Shown one piece after another: positions 1 through 5,476 of a stretch of 10,629 nucleotides of DNA. The stretch lies in the NCBI GenBank assembly GCA_029986195.1, contig DALTYF010000014.1, positions 1 to 10,629 on the forward strand. Reading direction: 5' to 3'. This stretch comes from Methanocorpusculum sp. (GTDB lineage Archaea; Halobacteriota; Methanomicrobia; Methanomicrobiales; Methanocorpusculaceae). The notes below the pieces were generated by a model that made no database searches, was not told the DNA's origin, and saw only the letters and a program-made list of their open reading frames with translations. Position numbers and translations under genes: made by a program. Numbering within the stretch: the first letter of the stretch is position 1; each line of letters begins with the position of its first letter.

Positions 1-1551
1 CTCAAATCCGCCGCCCCCTTTTGCCGTCCGGATCAGATCCCGGGCAAACGAACCCCCGTACACATCCGTCGCGCCAAGAAGATTCACTCCCGCGCGGGTA
101 GGATAGTACGGCCACGAAAGAACTGTCCCGTCATAGTCCAGCGCAACAATCTTATATCCCTCATTATAGTAAGGACCGGACGGATCAGATAGAGCCGCAA
201 TCGCAGCATCACGTCCGTAGTCATGTGCATACTGCACAATTGAGCGGAGATCCCGGACCATCGCATCCTTCTCTGCCGGATCCAGTCTTTTCGGCATCTC
301 GGAAACAAACATCCCGCAGACAATATACCAGTTCTCATCAATCGGCTGAATATAACAAAGCCGCACCTCATTCGTCATATCCTTCAGATAATTCGGATAC
401 AGCATCAGCACATACCCGCCGCCGTGCGAAGCCCGCGATGCAAACATTGAAACCGTACGAACTCCGTTCACATCCTCATACACAGATCGATCCCGGCCAA
501 TCATACCCGGTCGGTACGGGTGGGCAAGCAGCGTTCCGTTCCGATCCAAAGCAGAAACATAATACTCCTGTGTCGTAAACTGCCCCTCGGGATTGGAAAA
601 CTCCGCAAGAGCAGCATCACGTCCGTTCTCCAGCACATACAAATGTGCGGCCCGGACAAACTCCTCAAGCGTCATATTGGAAGATGCGGTCGGAAGCGGC
701 ACAAGTTTCCTGCTGGACGTATCGGCAGTAACAATAACCCTGAACATACCGTCGGTCGTGGTCTCCAGAGTCTTCCACACCGAAGTCCGATCCACAACCT
801 GCAGTCGGCCGTAGTCGTAAGAAGAGTACACTGCCGTTCCTTCTGTCTCAGCCATAATCCTGCGGAACACATTTGCAAGCTCAGTGTTTCCGGCAGACTC
901 CGCAACCGTCAGAATATTCGTCCCGCCGGTCATCGGAACAGGAGAGTACAGAACAGAACCCTGATCGTTCACAACCCACACCCCATACCCGGTTGCATTG
1001 CGGAATTTGTCAATCGGCACTGCAAAAAACCTTCGTGCATCCCCGACAGCACCAACCGCTCCCTCATACACCCCATCATCAGAAAAGATCGGCGACAGCA
1101 GACAGGTAATCTCCACACCGGAAGGACCCGTAAATGTCCGCATATACATCTTGGCCGATGCATTACCCAGGTCCAGAACCGAAGACGGGATCTCGTATCC
1201 GGCAGCGCCCGTCACCGGAAGGGAACAGACAACCGGACCGTCTGCATCCGTTCTGAACACAAAAGACACACCCGGATTTTCCACATACAGCCCCGTCAGA
1301 ATACGTAGGGATGCCGGATCATCCGCAGGGATCCCGGAAAGATTACCCGCAGCAGACACAATATCCCCGGCAAAAGCCTGGGTATACTCAGGCAAAGACA
1401 CTGAAAGATTCAGAACCGCCATCTGCATCTCCTTCGCCGGAACATCACTCTCCGGAGAAGATGACGCAGAGGAATGGAGTGCAAGAACAGCACCACATAC
1501 AACAACTGCGGCAATCAGCACAATCACAAGAACTCTAAAGGATTTGGACAT
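1..1551 (-). CDS. Membrane-anchored multi-Cache sensor protein, C-terminus outside window
   Basis: This minus-strand reading frame begins at ATG 1551 and is still open at base 1, so at least 517 residues are present and the C-terminus is missing. GGGAG lies about 6 bases before the ATG. Residues 5-25 form a hydrophobic segment (LVIVLIAAVVVCGAV), either a signal anchor or a signal peptide. Residues about 40-280 resemble a double Cache (PAS-like) extracellular sensor, with SPIFSDDGVYEGAVGAVG and later YGVWVVNDQGSVLYSP. Two single-Cache type 2-like units follow, at about 293-420 and 428 to the end. Each carries the family signature: RDAALAEFSNPEG then LDRNGTLLAHPYRPGMIG, and RDAAIAALSDPSG then LDYDGTVLSWPY, with a GGG turn. 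Cache domains bind small extracellular ligands. The missing part could be a chemoreceptor or histidine kinase module, or nothing more, so the signalling output is unknown. The domain calls rest on recognised motifs and are fairly secure for the two C-terminal units. Confidence 0.85.
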   Translation of the reverse strand, partial: MSKSFRVLVIVLIAAVVVCGAVLALHSSASSSPESDVPAKEMQMAVLNLSVSLPEYTQAFAGDIVSAAGNLSGIPADDPASLRILTGLYVENPGVSFVFRTDADGPVVCSLPVTGAAGYEIPSSVLDLGNASAKMYMRTFTGPSGVEITCLLSPIFSDDGVYEGAVGAVGDARRFFAVPIDKFRNATGYGVWVVNDQGSVLYSPVPMTGGTNILTVAESAGNTELANVFRRIMAETEGTAVYSSYDYGRLQVVDRTSVWKTLETTTDGMFRVIVTADTSSRKLVPLPTASSNMTLEEFVRAAHLYVLENGRDAALAEFSNPEGQFTTQEYYVSALDRNGTLLAHPYRPGMIGRDRSVYEDVNGVRTVSMFASRASHGGGYVLMLYPNYLKDMTNEVRLCYIQPIDENWYIVCGMFVSEMPKRLDPAEKDAMVRDLRSIVQYAHDYGRDAAIAALSDPSGPYYNEGYKIVALDYDGTVLSWPYYPTRAGVNLLGATDVYGGSFARDLIRTAKGGGGFE

Positions 1552-1582
1552 GTACTTCTCCCAACAATAAAACTCTGTATTT

Positions 1583-1610
1583 GTTGTAGGTTAACAACCA
1601 TAATATCATG
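1583..1610 (-). promoter_or_regulatory. Possible promoter/operator of the Cache gene
   Basis: Read on the minus strand, GATATTA lies about 55 bases upstream of the Cache-gene ATG and could serve as a TATA box with a leader of roughly 30 bases. Next to it, GTTGT (1583-1587) and ACAAC (1594-1598) form a 5-bp inverted repeat with a 6-base spacer, a possible regulator site. Both signals are short and this is a weak call. Confidence 0.25.
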
Positions 1611-1724
1611 GGTTTCATATGAACTACATGCAACAGAAACAGTCACCGAAAAATCGTGAGTGATACGGCATGGCAAATGAACCGAACAAACCCAAAACAA
1701 ACAAGAAACATCCCGTATTCTATC

Positions 1725-1749
1725 ATCATTATGAATATGATTATATTTA
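1725..1749 (+). promoter_or_regulatory. Promoter of the RHH gene pair with adjacent imperfect palindrome
   Basis: ATTATATTTA (about 1739-1748) matches an archaeal TATA box. It sits about 55 bases before the ATG at 1801, which gives a predicted leader of about 25-30 bases. Directly upstream and touching it is a 17-bp imperfect palindrome, ATCATTATGAATATGAT (1725-1741), with 5-bp perfect outer arms. Its position at the BRE/TATA edge is where a repressor or activator could act. Autoregulation by the RHH products is an inference. The rest of the 249-base divergent gap shows no further gene. Confidence 0.4.
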
Positions 1750-1800
1750 CAAACGGAAAAGATAGTATTGCATTTGATATCCGGAGTGAGTGAAAGGATC

Positions 1801-2346
1801 ATGAATCAGAAAACAAGCATTCTGCTCGGCATCCTCTGTCTGCTTATCGCAGCATTTGCCGCGGTCCCCGCAGCAGCACAGGACAGTGGAACTCCTGCAA
1901 ACATCACCGGTGCTGTCTCAAGCGGAGCCGGAGAGGAAGCACAGGCACTGATATTTGTGTCCTCCGAATATTTCACCCTTATTGTTGTCCTGCTGATACT
2001 GCTTATCGTTCTTCTCCTTCTTGCAATTCTCTATATGATCAGTACCCTGATACCGCGGCTCACCGCAGTGAAGAACCCGGGGATTCACCTGCAGATCTCA
2101 GAAACAGCAAAACAGCAGATCGAACGCCTCATGAAACAGGAAGGGGCATCCAACAGGACCAGGTTCATCCAGACCCTGATCACAGAAGAACTCAGGCGCA
2201 GCCACAGTGCACACACGGAACAGGAATCCATCCGTGAAGCCGTTTCTGCATCTGTTGACTCCCCTGAAGCGCAGGACCGGTTCCGCAGATTTGTTGCGGA
2301 ACGTCTGCTGGATGAAAACAACGTGGAACAGGAACAGAGGGACTAA
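1801..2346 (+). CDS. Membrane-tethered ribbon-helix-helix protein (signal peptide, one TM span, cytoplasmic RHH-like domain)
   Basis: The product is 181 residues from ATG 1801. An in-frame ATG at 1768 is less likely, because the purine-rich GGAGTGAGTGAAAGG lies just before 1801 and the signal peptide then starts at residue 1. Residues 1-27 look like a cleavable signal peptide ending VPAAAQ. Residues 28-56 form a short polar outer segment with a possible glycosylation site (NIT). Residues about 57-80 are a strongly hydrophobic span, followed by positive residues that place the C-terminus in the cytoplasm. Residues about 94-133 have the strand-helix-helix pattern of RHH DNA-binding proteins: GIHLQISE, then ETAKQQIERLMKQEG, then SNRTRFIQTLITEELRR. 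Residues 134-181 are charged and probably helical. The RHH region aligns without gaps with the next gene's product, 4 bases downstream. A role as a membrane-bound regulator, or as an anchor for the soluble partner, is inferred. No named family was recognised. Confidence 0.8.
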   Translation: MNQKTSILLGILCLLIAAFAAVPAAAQDSGTPANITGAVSSGAGEEAQALIFVSSEYFTLIVVLLILLIVLLLLAILYMISTLIPRLTAVKNPGIHLQISETAKQQIERLMKQEGASNRTRFIQTLITEELRRSHSAHTEQESIREAVSASVDSPEAQDRFRRFVAERLLDENNVEQEQRD

Positions 2347-2350
2347 AATC

Positions 2351-2506
2351 ATGGCAGAAGAAATCATACTCAACTTCCCGCCGGAAACACTGAAACTGAT
2401 CGAGAGCAGGATGGACGAGGAAGGCATCTCCAACCGCAACATCTTCCTTGCCGAACTGCTGACCCGCGCGCTCACACGGCGTCTGTCCACACATGCCTGG
2501 GAGTAG
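2351..2506 (+). CDS. Small ribbon-helix-helix protein, ending at an in-frame TAG
   Basis: ATG 2351 follows the upstream stop by 4 bases and is preceded by GAGGGA, so the two genes form one unit. The product to the first stop is 51 residues and is almost entirely one RHH fold: strand EIILNFPP, helix A ETLKLIESRMDEEG, helix B SNRNIFLAELLTRAL. It aligns without gaps with residues about 94-141 of the membrane-tethered neighbour, sharing the pattern I-E-x-x-M-x-x-E-G-x-S-N-R-x-x-F. It has no signal or membrane segment and should be cytoplasmic, able in principle to pair with its own kind or with the tethered paralogue. The TAG at 2504-2506 is the only TAG ending any complete gene here; all the others end in TAA or TGA. 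The original gene was probably longer, so this may be a truncated allele or a read-through gene. Confidence 0.6.
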   Translation: MAEEIILNFPPETLKLIESRMDEEGISNRNIFLAELLTRALTRRLSTHAWE

Positions 2507-2590
2507 GTCATCGAACGCATCGTCGCAGACAGCATGAACGAGGAAGAAGGAACAATATTGATCTACCCCTCAGACGCAGACGAAAACTAA
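2504..2590 (+). other. In-frame extension past TAG: remnant or read-through C-terminus of the small RHH gene
   Basis: After the TAG at 2504-2506 the same frame continues for 27 codons to TAA 2588-2590. The encoded tail begins VIERIVADSMNEEEG and lines up gap-free with SIREAVSASVDSPEA of the tethered paralogue (I=I, V=V, S=S, E=E, with conservative changes between). The TAG falls on the position of Glu142 (codon GAA) of the paralogue. The match fades after about 15 residues, and the last dozen (TILIYPSDADEN) are unlike the paralogue. The region was therefore coding in the ancestor. Three readings are possible: a nonsense mutation, read-through, or a pyrrolysine codon. Nothing in the window decides between them, and no pyl gene is seen. 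Confidence 0.55.
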
Positions 2591-2611
2591 TTCTTCATTT
2601 TTTTGAAAAAG
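2591..2611 (+). terminator. T-run terminator of the RHH pair
   Basis: Directly after the TAA at 2588-2590 lies TTCTTCA followed by a seven-T run and GAAAAAG. The ends can fold as TTCA/TGAA around the T-run. A T-rich tract just after a gene is the usual archaeal termination signal. Confidence 0.5.
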
Positions 2612-2695
2612 TACACACGATAAAAATGGATCTCTGCCGTGATGCAGCAAAAGTATTTTTGATTCATTTCCCGTTACACCCACGTCCCCGGTCTC

Positions 2696-2702
2696 AAAAA
2701 AA
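2696..2702 (-). terminator. T-run terminator of the stalk-protein gene
   Basis: The plus strand has seven A's here, which is seven T's on the minus strand about 14 bases past the stop codon of the convergent minus-strand gene. The gap 2591-2715 between the two convergent genes holds no other evident feature. Confidence 0.45.
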
Positions 2703-2715
2703 GTACTCACCAAAA

Positions 2716-3558
2716 TTATGGTGAAAGCATCTGAATATTGACAACAATCTGATTCCCGGTAACCTTCACAAGATACGTTCCGGCACTGAAAAGCTTCAGC
2801 TCCTTTTCCACTTCGCTGCTGTAACCATGCGCATACCCGTCCTGCTTGACAATAATACCATTGTCCCCGTACAGGAGCTTCTTCTCGGCAAGTTTCTCCT
2901 TACCTCCCGCAGCAGCATAGGCATCGGAATCAGCATAGACACGGACAATATCAACCTTAAACCACGCATTCGGATCGATGATATCCGTCGACTTCACTAC
3001 GTACCTGGACTCCACCTGCGATCGTGTCTCATACTTTCCGGTGGACGGATTCCATGCCTCATACCGTACTGTACTCGACGACGTGGAATCCTTTGCAACA
3101 TACGACTTCTTCACCTTGCCCGGATTGAAGGAGAAGTACACAACAAACGGGACCTGATCGACATTCACCTCAAACATCCGCGACGTTGAAGTGTTGTACT
3201 TCATGGTATCATCCATGTGCACATAATATGCCGTTTCCGTCGGAGACACTGTCGGAACAACAGTCACAGGAGTTACCTGCGGTGTCGGTGTTATGACCTC
3301 ATTGATCTGCGAAGAGATAGAGACAGTCTCCCAGGTGGGGGTCGGCGCGGGTGTGGGTGACTCGGTTGCTGCAGGCGTTACAACGGGAGTTGCAGCAGGA
3401 GTTGCAGCGCCGGAGGATGCAGAGGTAACGGGCGTGGAAGACTGGCCAAACAGCAGACTCATATCAGAACCGGTTCCGATTGCACCGGACATATAACCGA
3501 GAACAACCACTACCAGAACTGCCACAAGAAGTACTGGAAGAATACGGGTTGTTAACAT
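2716..3558 (-). CDS. Membrane-anchored surface protein with Thr/Pro/Ala-rich stalk, unknown function
   Basis: The product is 280 residues from ATG 3558. Residues 6-21 are a hydrophobic stretch (ILPVLLVAVLVVVVLG) with no obvious cleavage site, so it is probably an N-terminal anchor. Residues about 38-108 are a low-complexity linker of Ser, Thr, Pro and Ala with repeated TP, ATP and PTP units, typical of surface-exposed stalks that are often O-glycosylated. Residues about 110-280 form a globular domain rich in predicted beta strands, with aromatic and polar alternation (VPFVVYFSFNPGKVKKSYV, WFKVDIVRVYAD, GIIVKQDGYAHGYS, GTYLVKVTGNQIVVNIQM). There is no cysteine and no recognisable catalytic motif. 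No clear Shine-Dalgarno lies before the ATG. I do not recognise the family. A cell-envelope or adhesin-like role is only a guess from the architecture. Confidence 0.75.
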   Translation of the reverse strand: MLTTRILPVLLVAVLVVVVLGYMSGAIGTGSDMSLLFGQSSTPVTSASSGAATPAATPVVTPAATESPTPAPTPTWETVSISSQINEVITPTPQVTPVTVVPTVSPTETAYYVHMDDTMKYNTSTSRMFEVNVDQVPFVVYFSFNPGKVKKSYVAKDSTSSSTVRYEAWNPSTGKYETRSQVESRYVVKSTDIIDPNAWFKVDIVRVYADSDAYAAAGGKEKLAEKKLLYGDNGIIVKQDGYAHGYSSEVEKELKLFSAGTYLVKVTGNQIVVNIQMLSP

Positions 3559-3589
3559 ATGGTTCTATTTTGCACATCACAGAATAAGA

Positions 3590-3612
3590 GGCTTTGGTAA
3601 AAACCGGCTTTG
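3590..3612 (-). promoter_or_regulatory. Direct repeat upstream of the stalk-protein gene
   Basis: GGCTTTG occurs at 3590-3596 and again at 3606-3612, a 16-base repeat distance, 32-54 bases upstream of the ATG at 3558. On the minus strand the spacer reads GGTTTTTACC, the only T-rich candidate for a core promoter. This could be a regulator site or chance. Confidence 0.25.
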
Positions 3613-3625
3613 CATCTCTACTCGT

Positions 3626-3653
3626 GACTCTCACGCAGAGCACATGAAACGCA
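3626..3653. repeat. Possible decayed copy of a CACGCAGAG-type intergenic repeat
   Basis: The stretch around 3629-3652 (CTCACGCAGAGCACATGAAA then CGCAG) resembles the CTCACGCAGAGGCGCAGAGA-like interspersed repeats found between genes in many methanogen and bacterial genomes. The resemblance is from memory and is partial, with the second half diverged. Confidence 0.3.
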
Positions 3654-3654
3654 G

Positions 3655-3687
3655 GCCTTCAGCGCGATGGAACAGCGTACTGAAGGC
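3655..3687. other. Stem-loop with perfect 8-bp arms in the intergenic gap
   Basis: GCCTTCAG (3655-3662) and CTGAAGGC (3680-3687) are exact reverse complements around a 17-base loop. CGC and GCG inside the loop can extend the pairing. An overlapping alternative pairs GAACA (3670-3674) with TGTTC (3691-3695), and a further small hairpin, CGGG-CTGAAA-CCCG, lies near 3704-3717. There is no T-run beside it, so a classic terminator is unlikely. It could be a structured RNA, an operator or part of a repeat. The rest of the gap 3559-3791 shows no gene. Confidence 0.4.
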
Positions 3688-3791
3688 TGGTGTTCTGTGT
3701 ATTCGGGCTGAAACCCGGGGACCGTGACACGACACATACCTGAAACAAAGTTCGATACAACACCCAAATACAGAGAGGAACACTCAGGAGA

Positions 3792-4082
3792 TTATTCTCG
3801 GGGAAGCAGAAGAAGCTTGATCTGCGACTCAAGAGAGGAAATCTTTGATTCCAGAATCTGATTTTTATTGTTAAGCAGCAGAATCTCACTCTGCAGGACG
3901 GCGACCTCATCCTTTACCTGTTTGATGTCCCTATGCTGAAAGAAGAACCGAAGCGCAGCCGTAATCGCATCCGACGTATTATTGTATTCGCCGCTTTCGA
4001 CTGCATTATGCAGGAGCACCTCGATATCCACAGGAAGTTTGTATGAGGTAGGTTTTTTGCACAAACGCTTTGGCGCGGGCAT
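3792..4082 (-). CDS. Ribbon-helix-helix protein with C-terminal coiled coil
   Basis: The product is 96 residues from ATG 4082. A basic N-terminal arm (PKRLCKKP) leads into an RHH fold at about residues 12-48: strand TSYKLP, helix A VDIEVLLHNAVESG, then NNTSDAITAALRFFF as helix B, where the NTS-D-A start is typical of CopG/ParD-like proteins. Residues about 52-92 form a leucine- and isoleucine-rich heptad region (VKDEVAVLQSEILLLNN, ILESKISSLESQIKLLL), a probable coiled coil that would extend the RHH dimer or bind a partner. There is no toxin gene on either side, so an antitoxin role is not supported; a DNA-binding regulator is more likely. Only a weak Shine-Dalgarno is visible. An AT-rich ATAATCATATT about 30 bases upstream could be the TATA box of a nearly leaderless transcript. 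Confidence 0.8.
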   Translation of the reverse strand: MPAPKRLCKKPTSYKLPVDIEVLLHNAVESGEYNNTSDAITAALRFFFQHRDIKQVKDEVAVLQSEILLLNNKNQILESKISSLESQIKLLLLPRE

Positions 4083-4137
4083 TCTTAATGATATGGACCT
4101 GATCTAATATGATTATTCTCATTTCCGGGCAAGTATG

Positions 4138-4171
4138 AAAAAAAGATCCCCGGAGAATATCTGCAAAAAAA
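4138..4171 (-). terminator. Double T-run terminator after tldE
   Basis: Two runs of seven A's on the plus strand (4138-4144 and 4165-4171) read as T7 tracts on the minus strand, 13-46 bases past the tldE stop. Tandem T-runs are a common archaeal terminator form. They separate the proteolysis cluster from the RHH gene downstream. Confidence 0.6.
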
Positions 4172-4183
4172 GAGAATCCGGAA

Positions 4184-5476
4184 TTATCCGATAACCTGCT
4201 GGGAAGAAATACGCATCTGGGGAACAACCGCACCGTCAAAGACCCTTGTCTCAGCGCTGATACCCTCAATCTGCCGCAGCATCTCAAACACATTCCCGGC
4301 GATCATCGCTTTTTTCACCGGCTGCACAAACTCTCCGTCCTCCATCAGGAAAGCGTTTGCAACCTCCACCGAAAACTCTCCGGTCAGGGGATTGGCCGTA
4401 TGGGCACCGATAACCTCGCGGACAAACAGGCACGGCTCACGGGTAACATCACAGACATCACCCGACACCCATAGACAGTGCGGAGAGATGTATGTCGCCC
4501 CGTTTCCGCCGCGAAGCGCATGACCTGTGGACACCGTACGTGCCTGGGCAGCGGTCTTACAGTCATAGAGGAACGAGGAGAGCACTCCCTCCTCAAGAAT
4601 ACCGCAGCGGGAAGCGGGCGTTCCCTCGGTATCAAATCTTCGCATACTGTTTCCCCGGGGATCCATCGGCACATCCGCAATGGAGATTGAAGAGTCCGCA
4701 ACCCTCTCGCCGAGTTTTCCGGCGAAAACGGACTTACCGGTCAAAACATTTCTTCCGTTCACCGCTTCCGTAAACAGTTCCAGAATCAGCGAATCCACCA
4801 CATGCTCCGACAGAACAATATCGCGCCGCCCAGTTGGCACCGCGACACCGTTGCGGGATGCGGTTGCCCAGAATGCCGTCTGTTCTCCCATCTTCTCCGG
4901 ATCAATCCGGGAAAGGAACGGTGAGGCATCATACTCGTAACCGGTCGATCCGTCCGCAATTGCGTCAAGTCCGAGGGAAATGCCGGTCATCTGTCGTTCG
5001 TACTGGACACCGTGGCTGTTCGCAAGAACCGACGACCCCTTGGAAAGGGAAACGCCCGCCGTAACCACACGGGCATCTGGATGAACCGACGCACCCTCGT
5101 TCATCCGTACAAGAAGAGCGGACGCAGTATCCGGATCGATCGAAAGATGCGGATCGAACGGATCGTCTCCCGCCGGAAGGGCTGCCGGACCCGGCAGCCC
5201 TTTCCATCCCTCAACCGGCTCGGCAAGCTTTGCAGAAGAAACGGCTGCGGTAAGACAGTCCTTCCAGCGGGTCGGATCCGACGTTGCGGACACGCCTATC
5301 CTGCCGCCGGTAATGGCTCTGATATAGATGGACGTTCCCGCATGTTCAGAAACTGCCGCAACTGCCATCTCCCGCTGTTCCAGAGAGAGATCCTCAAACG
5401 TAAGAACAAGAACCTCCGTCTCATCTGCGAGTTTCTCACCCGCCCGGAGAATCGCATCAATATCCACTTCAGGCAT
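4184..5476 (-). CDS. pmbA: TldE/PmbA family protein, partner of TldD
   Basis: This is the non-catalytic-type subunit of the TldD-TldE peptidase pair, 430 residues from ATG 5476. In bacteria the heterodimer trims unfolded peptides, for example the microcin B17 leader and the CcdA antitoxin; the archaeal substrate is not known. Family marks are FDTEGTPASR in the middle and a C-terminal block with ANPLTGEFSVEVANAFLMED, then AGNVFEMLRQIE and VPQMRISSQQVIG at the end. The protein lacks the HExxxH metal site present in its partner. An in-frame GTG at 5485 is possible, but ATG 5476 is preferred because GGGAGGTG sits at the right distance before it. The start overlaps the tldD stop in ATGCCTGA (8 bases), so translation is probably coupled and gives equal amounts of the two subunits. 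Confidence 0.93.
   Translation of the reverse strand: MPEVDIDAILRAGEKLADETEVLVLTFEDLSLEQREMAVAAVSEHAGTSIYIRAITGGRIGVSATSDPTRWKDCLTAAVSSAKLAEPVEGWKGLPGPAALPAGDDPFDPHLSIDPDTASALLVRMNEGASVHPDARVVTAGVSLSKGSSVLANSHGVQYERQMTGISLGLDAIADGSTGYEYDASPFLSRIDPEKMGEQTAFWATASRNGVAVPTGRRDIVLSEHVVDSLILELFTEAVNGRNVLTGKSVFAGKLGERVADSSISIADVPMDPRGNSMRRFDTEGTPASRCGILEEGVLSSFLYDCKTAAQARTVSTGHALRGGNGATYISPHCLWVSGDVCDVTREPCLFVREVIGAHTANPLTGEFSVEVANAFLMEDGEFVQPVKKAMIAGNVFEMLRQIEGISAETRVFDGAVVPQMRISSQQVIG

Noticed and set aside
520..1570. Long plus-strand reading frames opposite the Cache gene
   Set aside because: They are low-complexity, basic and Arg/His/Pro-rich, as expected for antisense text of a real gene; the minus-strand frame has clear Cache motifs.
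1591..3558. GTTAACAACC seen both at 1589-1599 and at the start of the stalk-protein gene
   Set aside because: One copy is inside coding sequence (Leu-Thr-Thr codons); a 10-base match over this distance is likely chance.
3735..3770. tRNA-like GTTCGATAC (3750-3758)
   Set aside because: The flanking bases do not form a T-stem and no acceptor or anticodon arm can be found.
3792..4082. Antitoxin of a type II toxin-antitoxin pair
   Set aside because: No toxin-sized gene (RelE, MazF or PIN type) sits next to it in the same orientation; the only PIN protein in the window is Nob1, far away.
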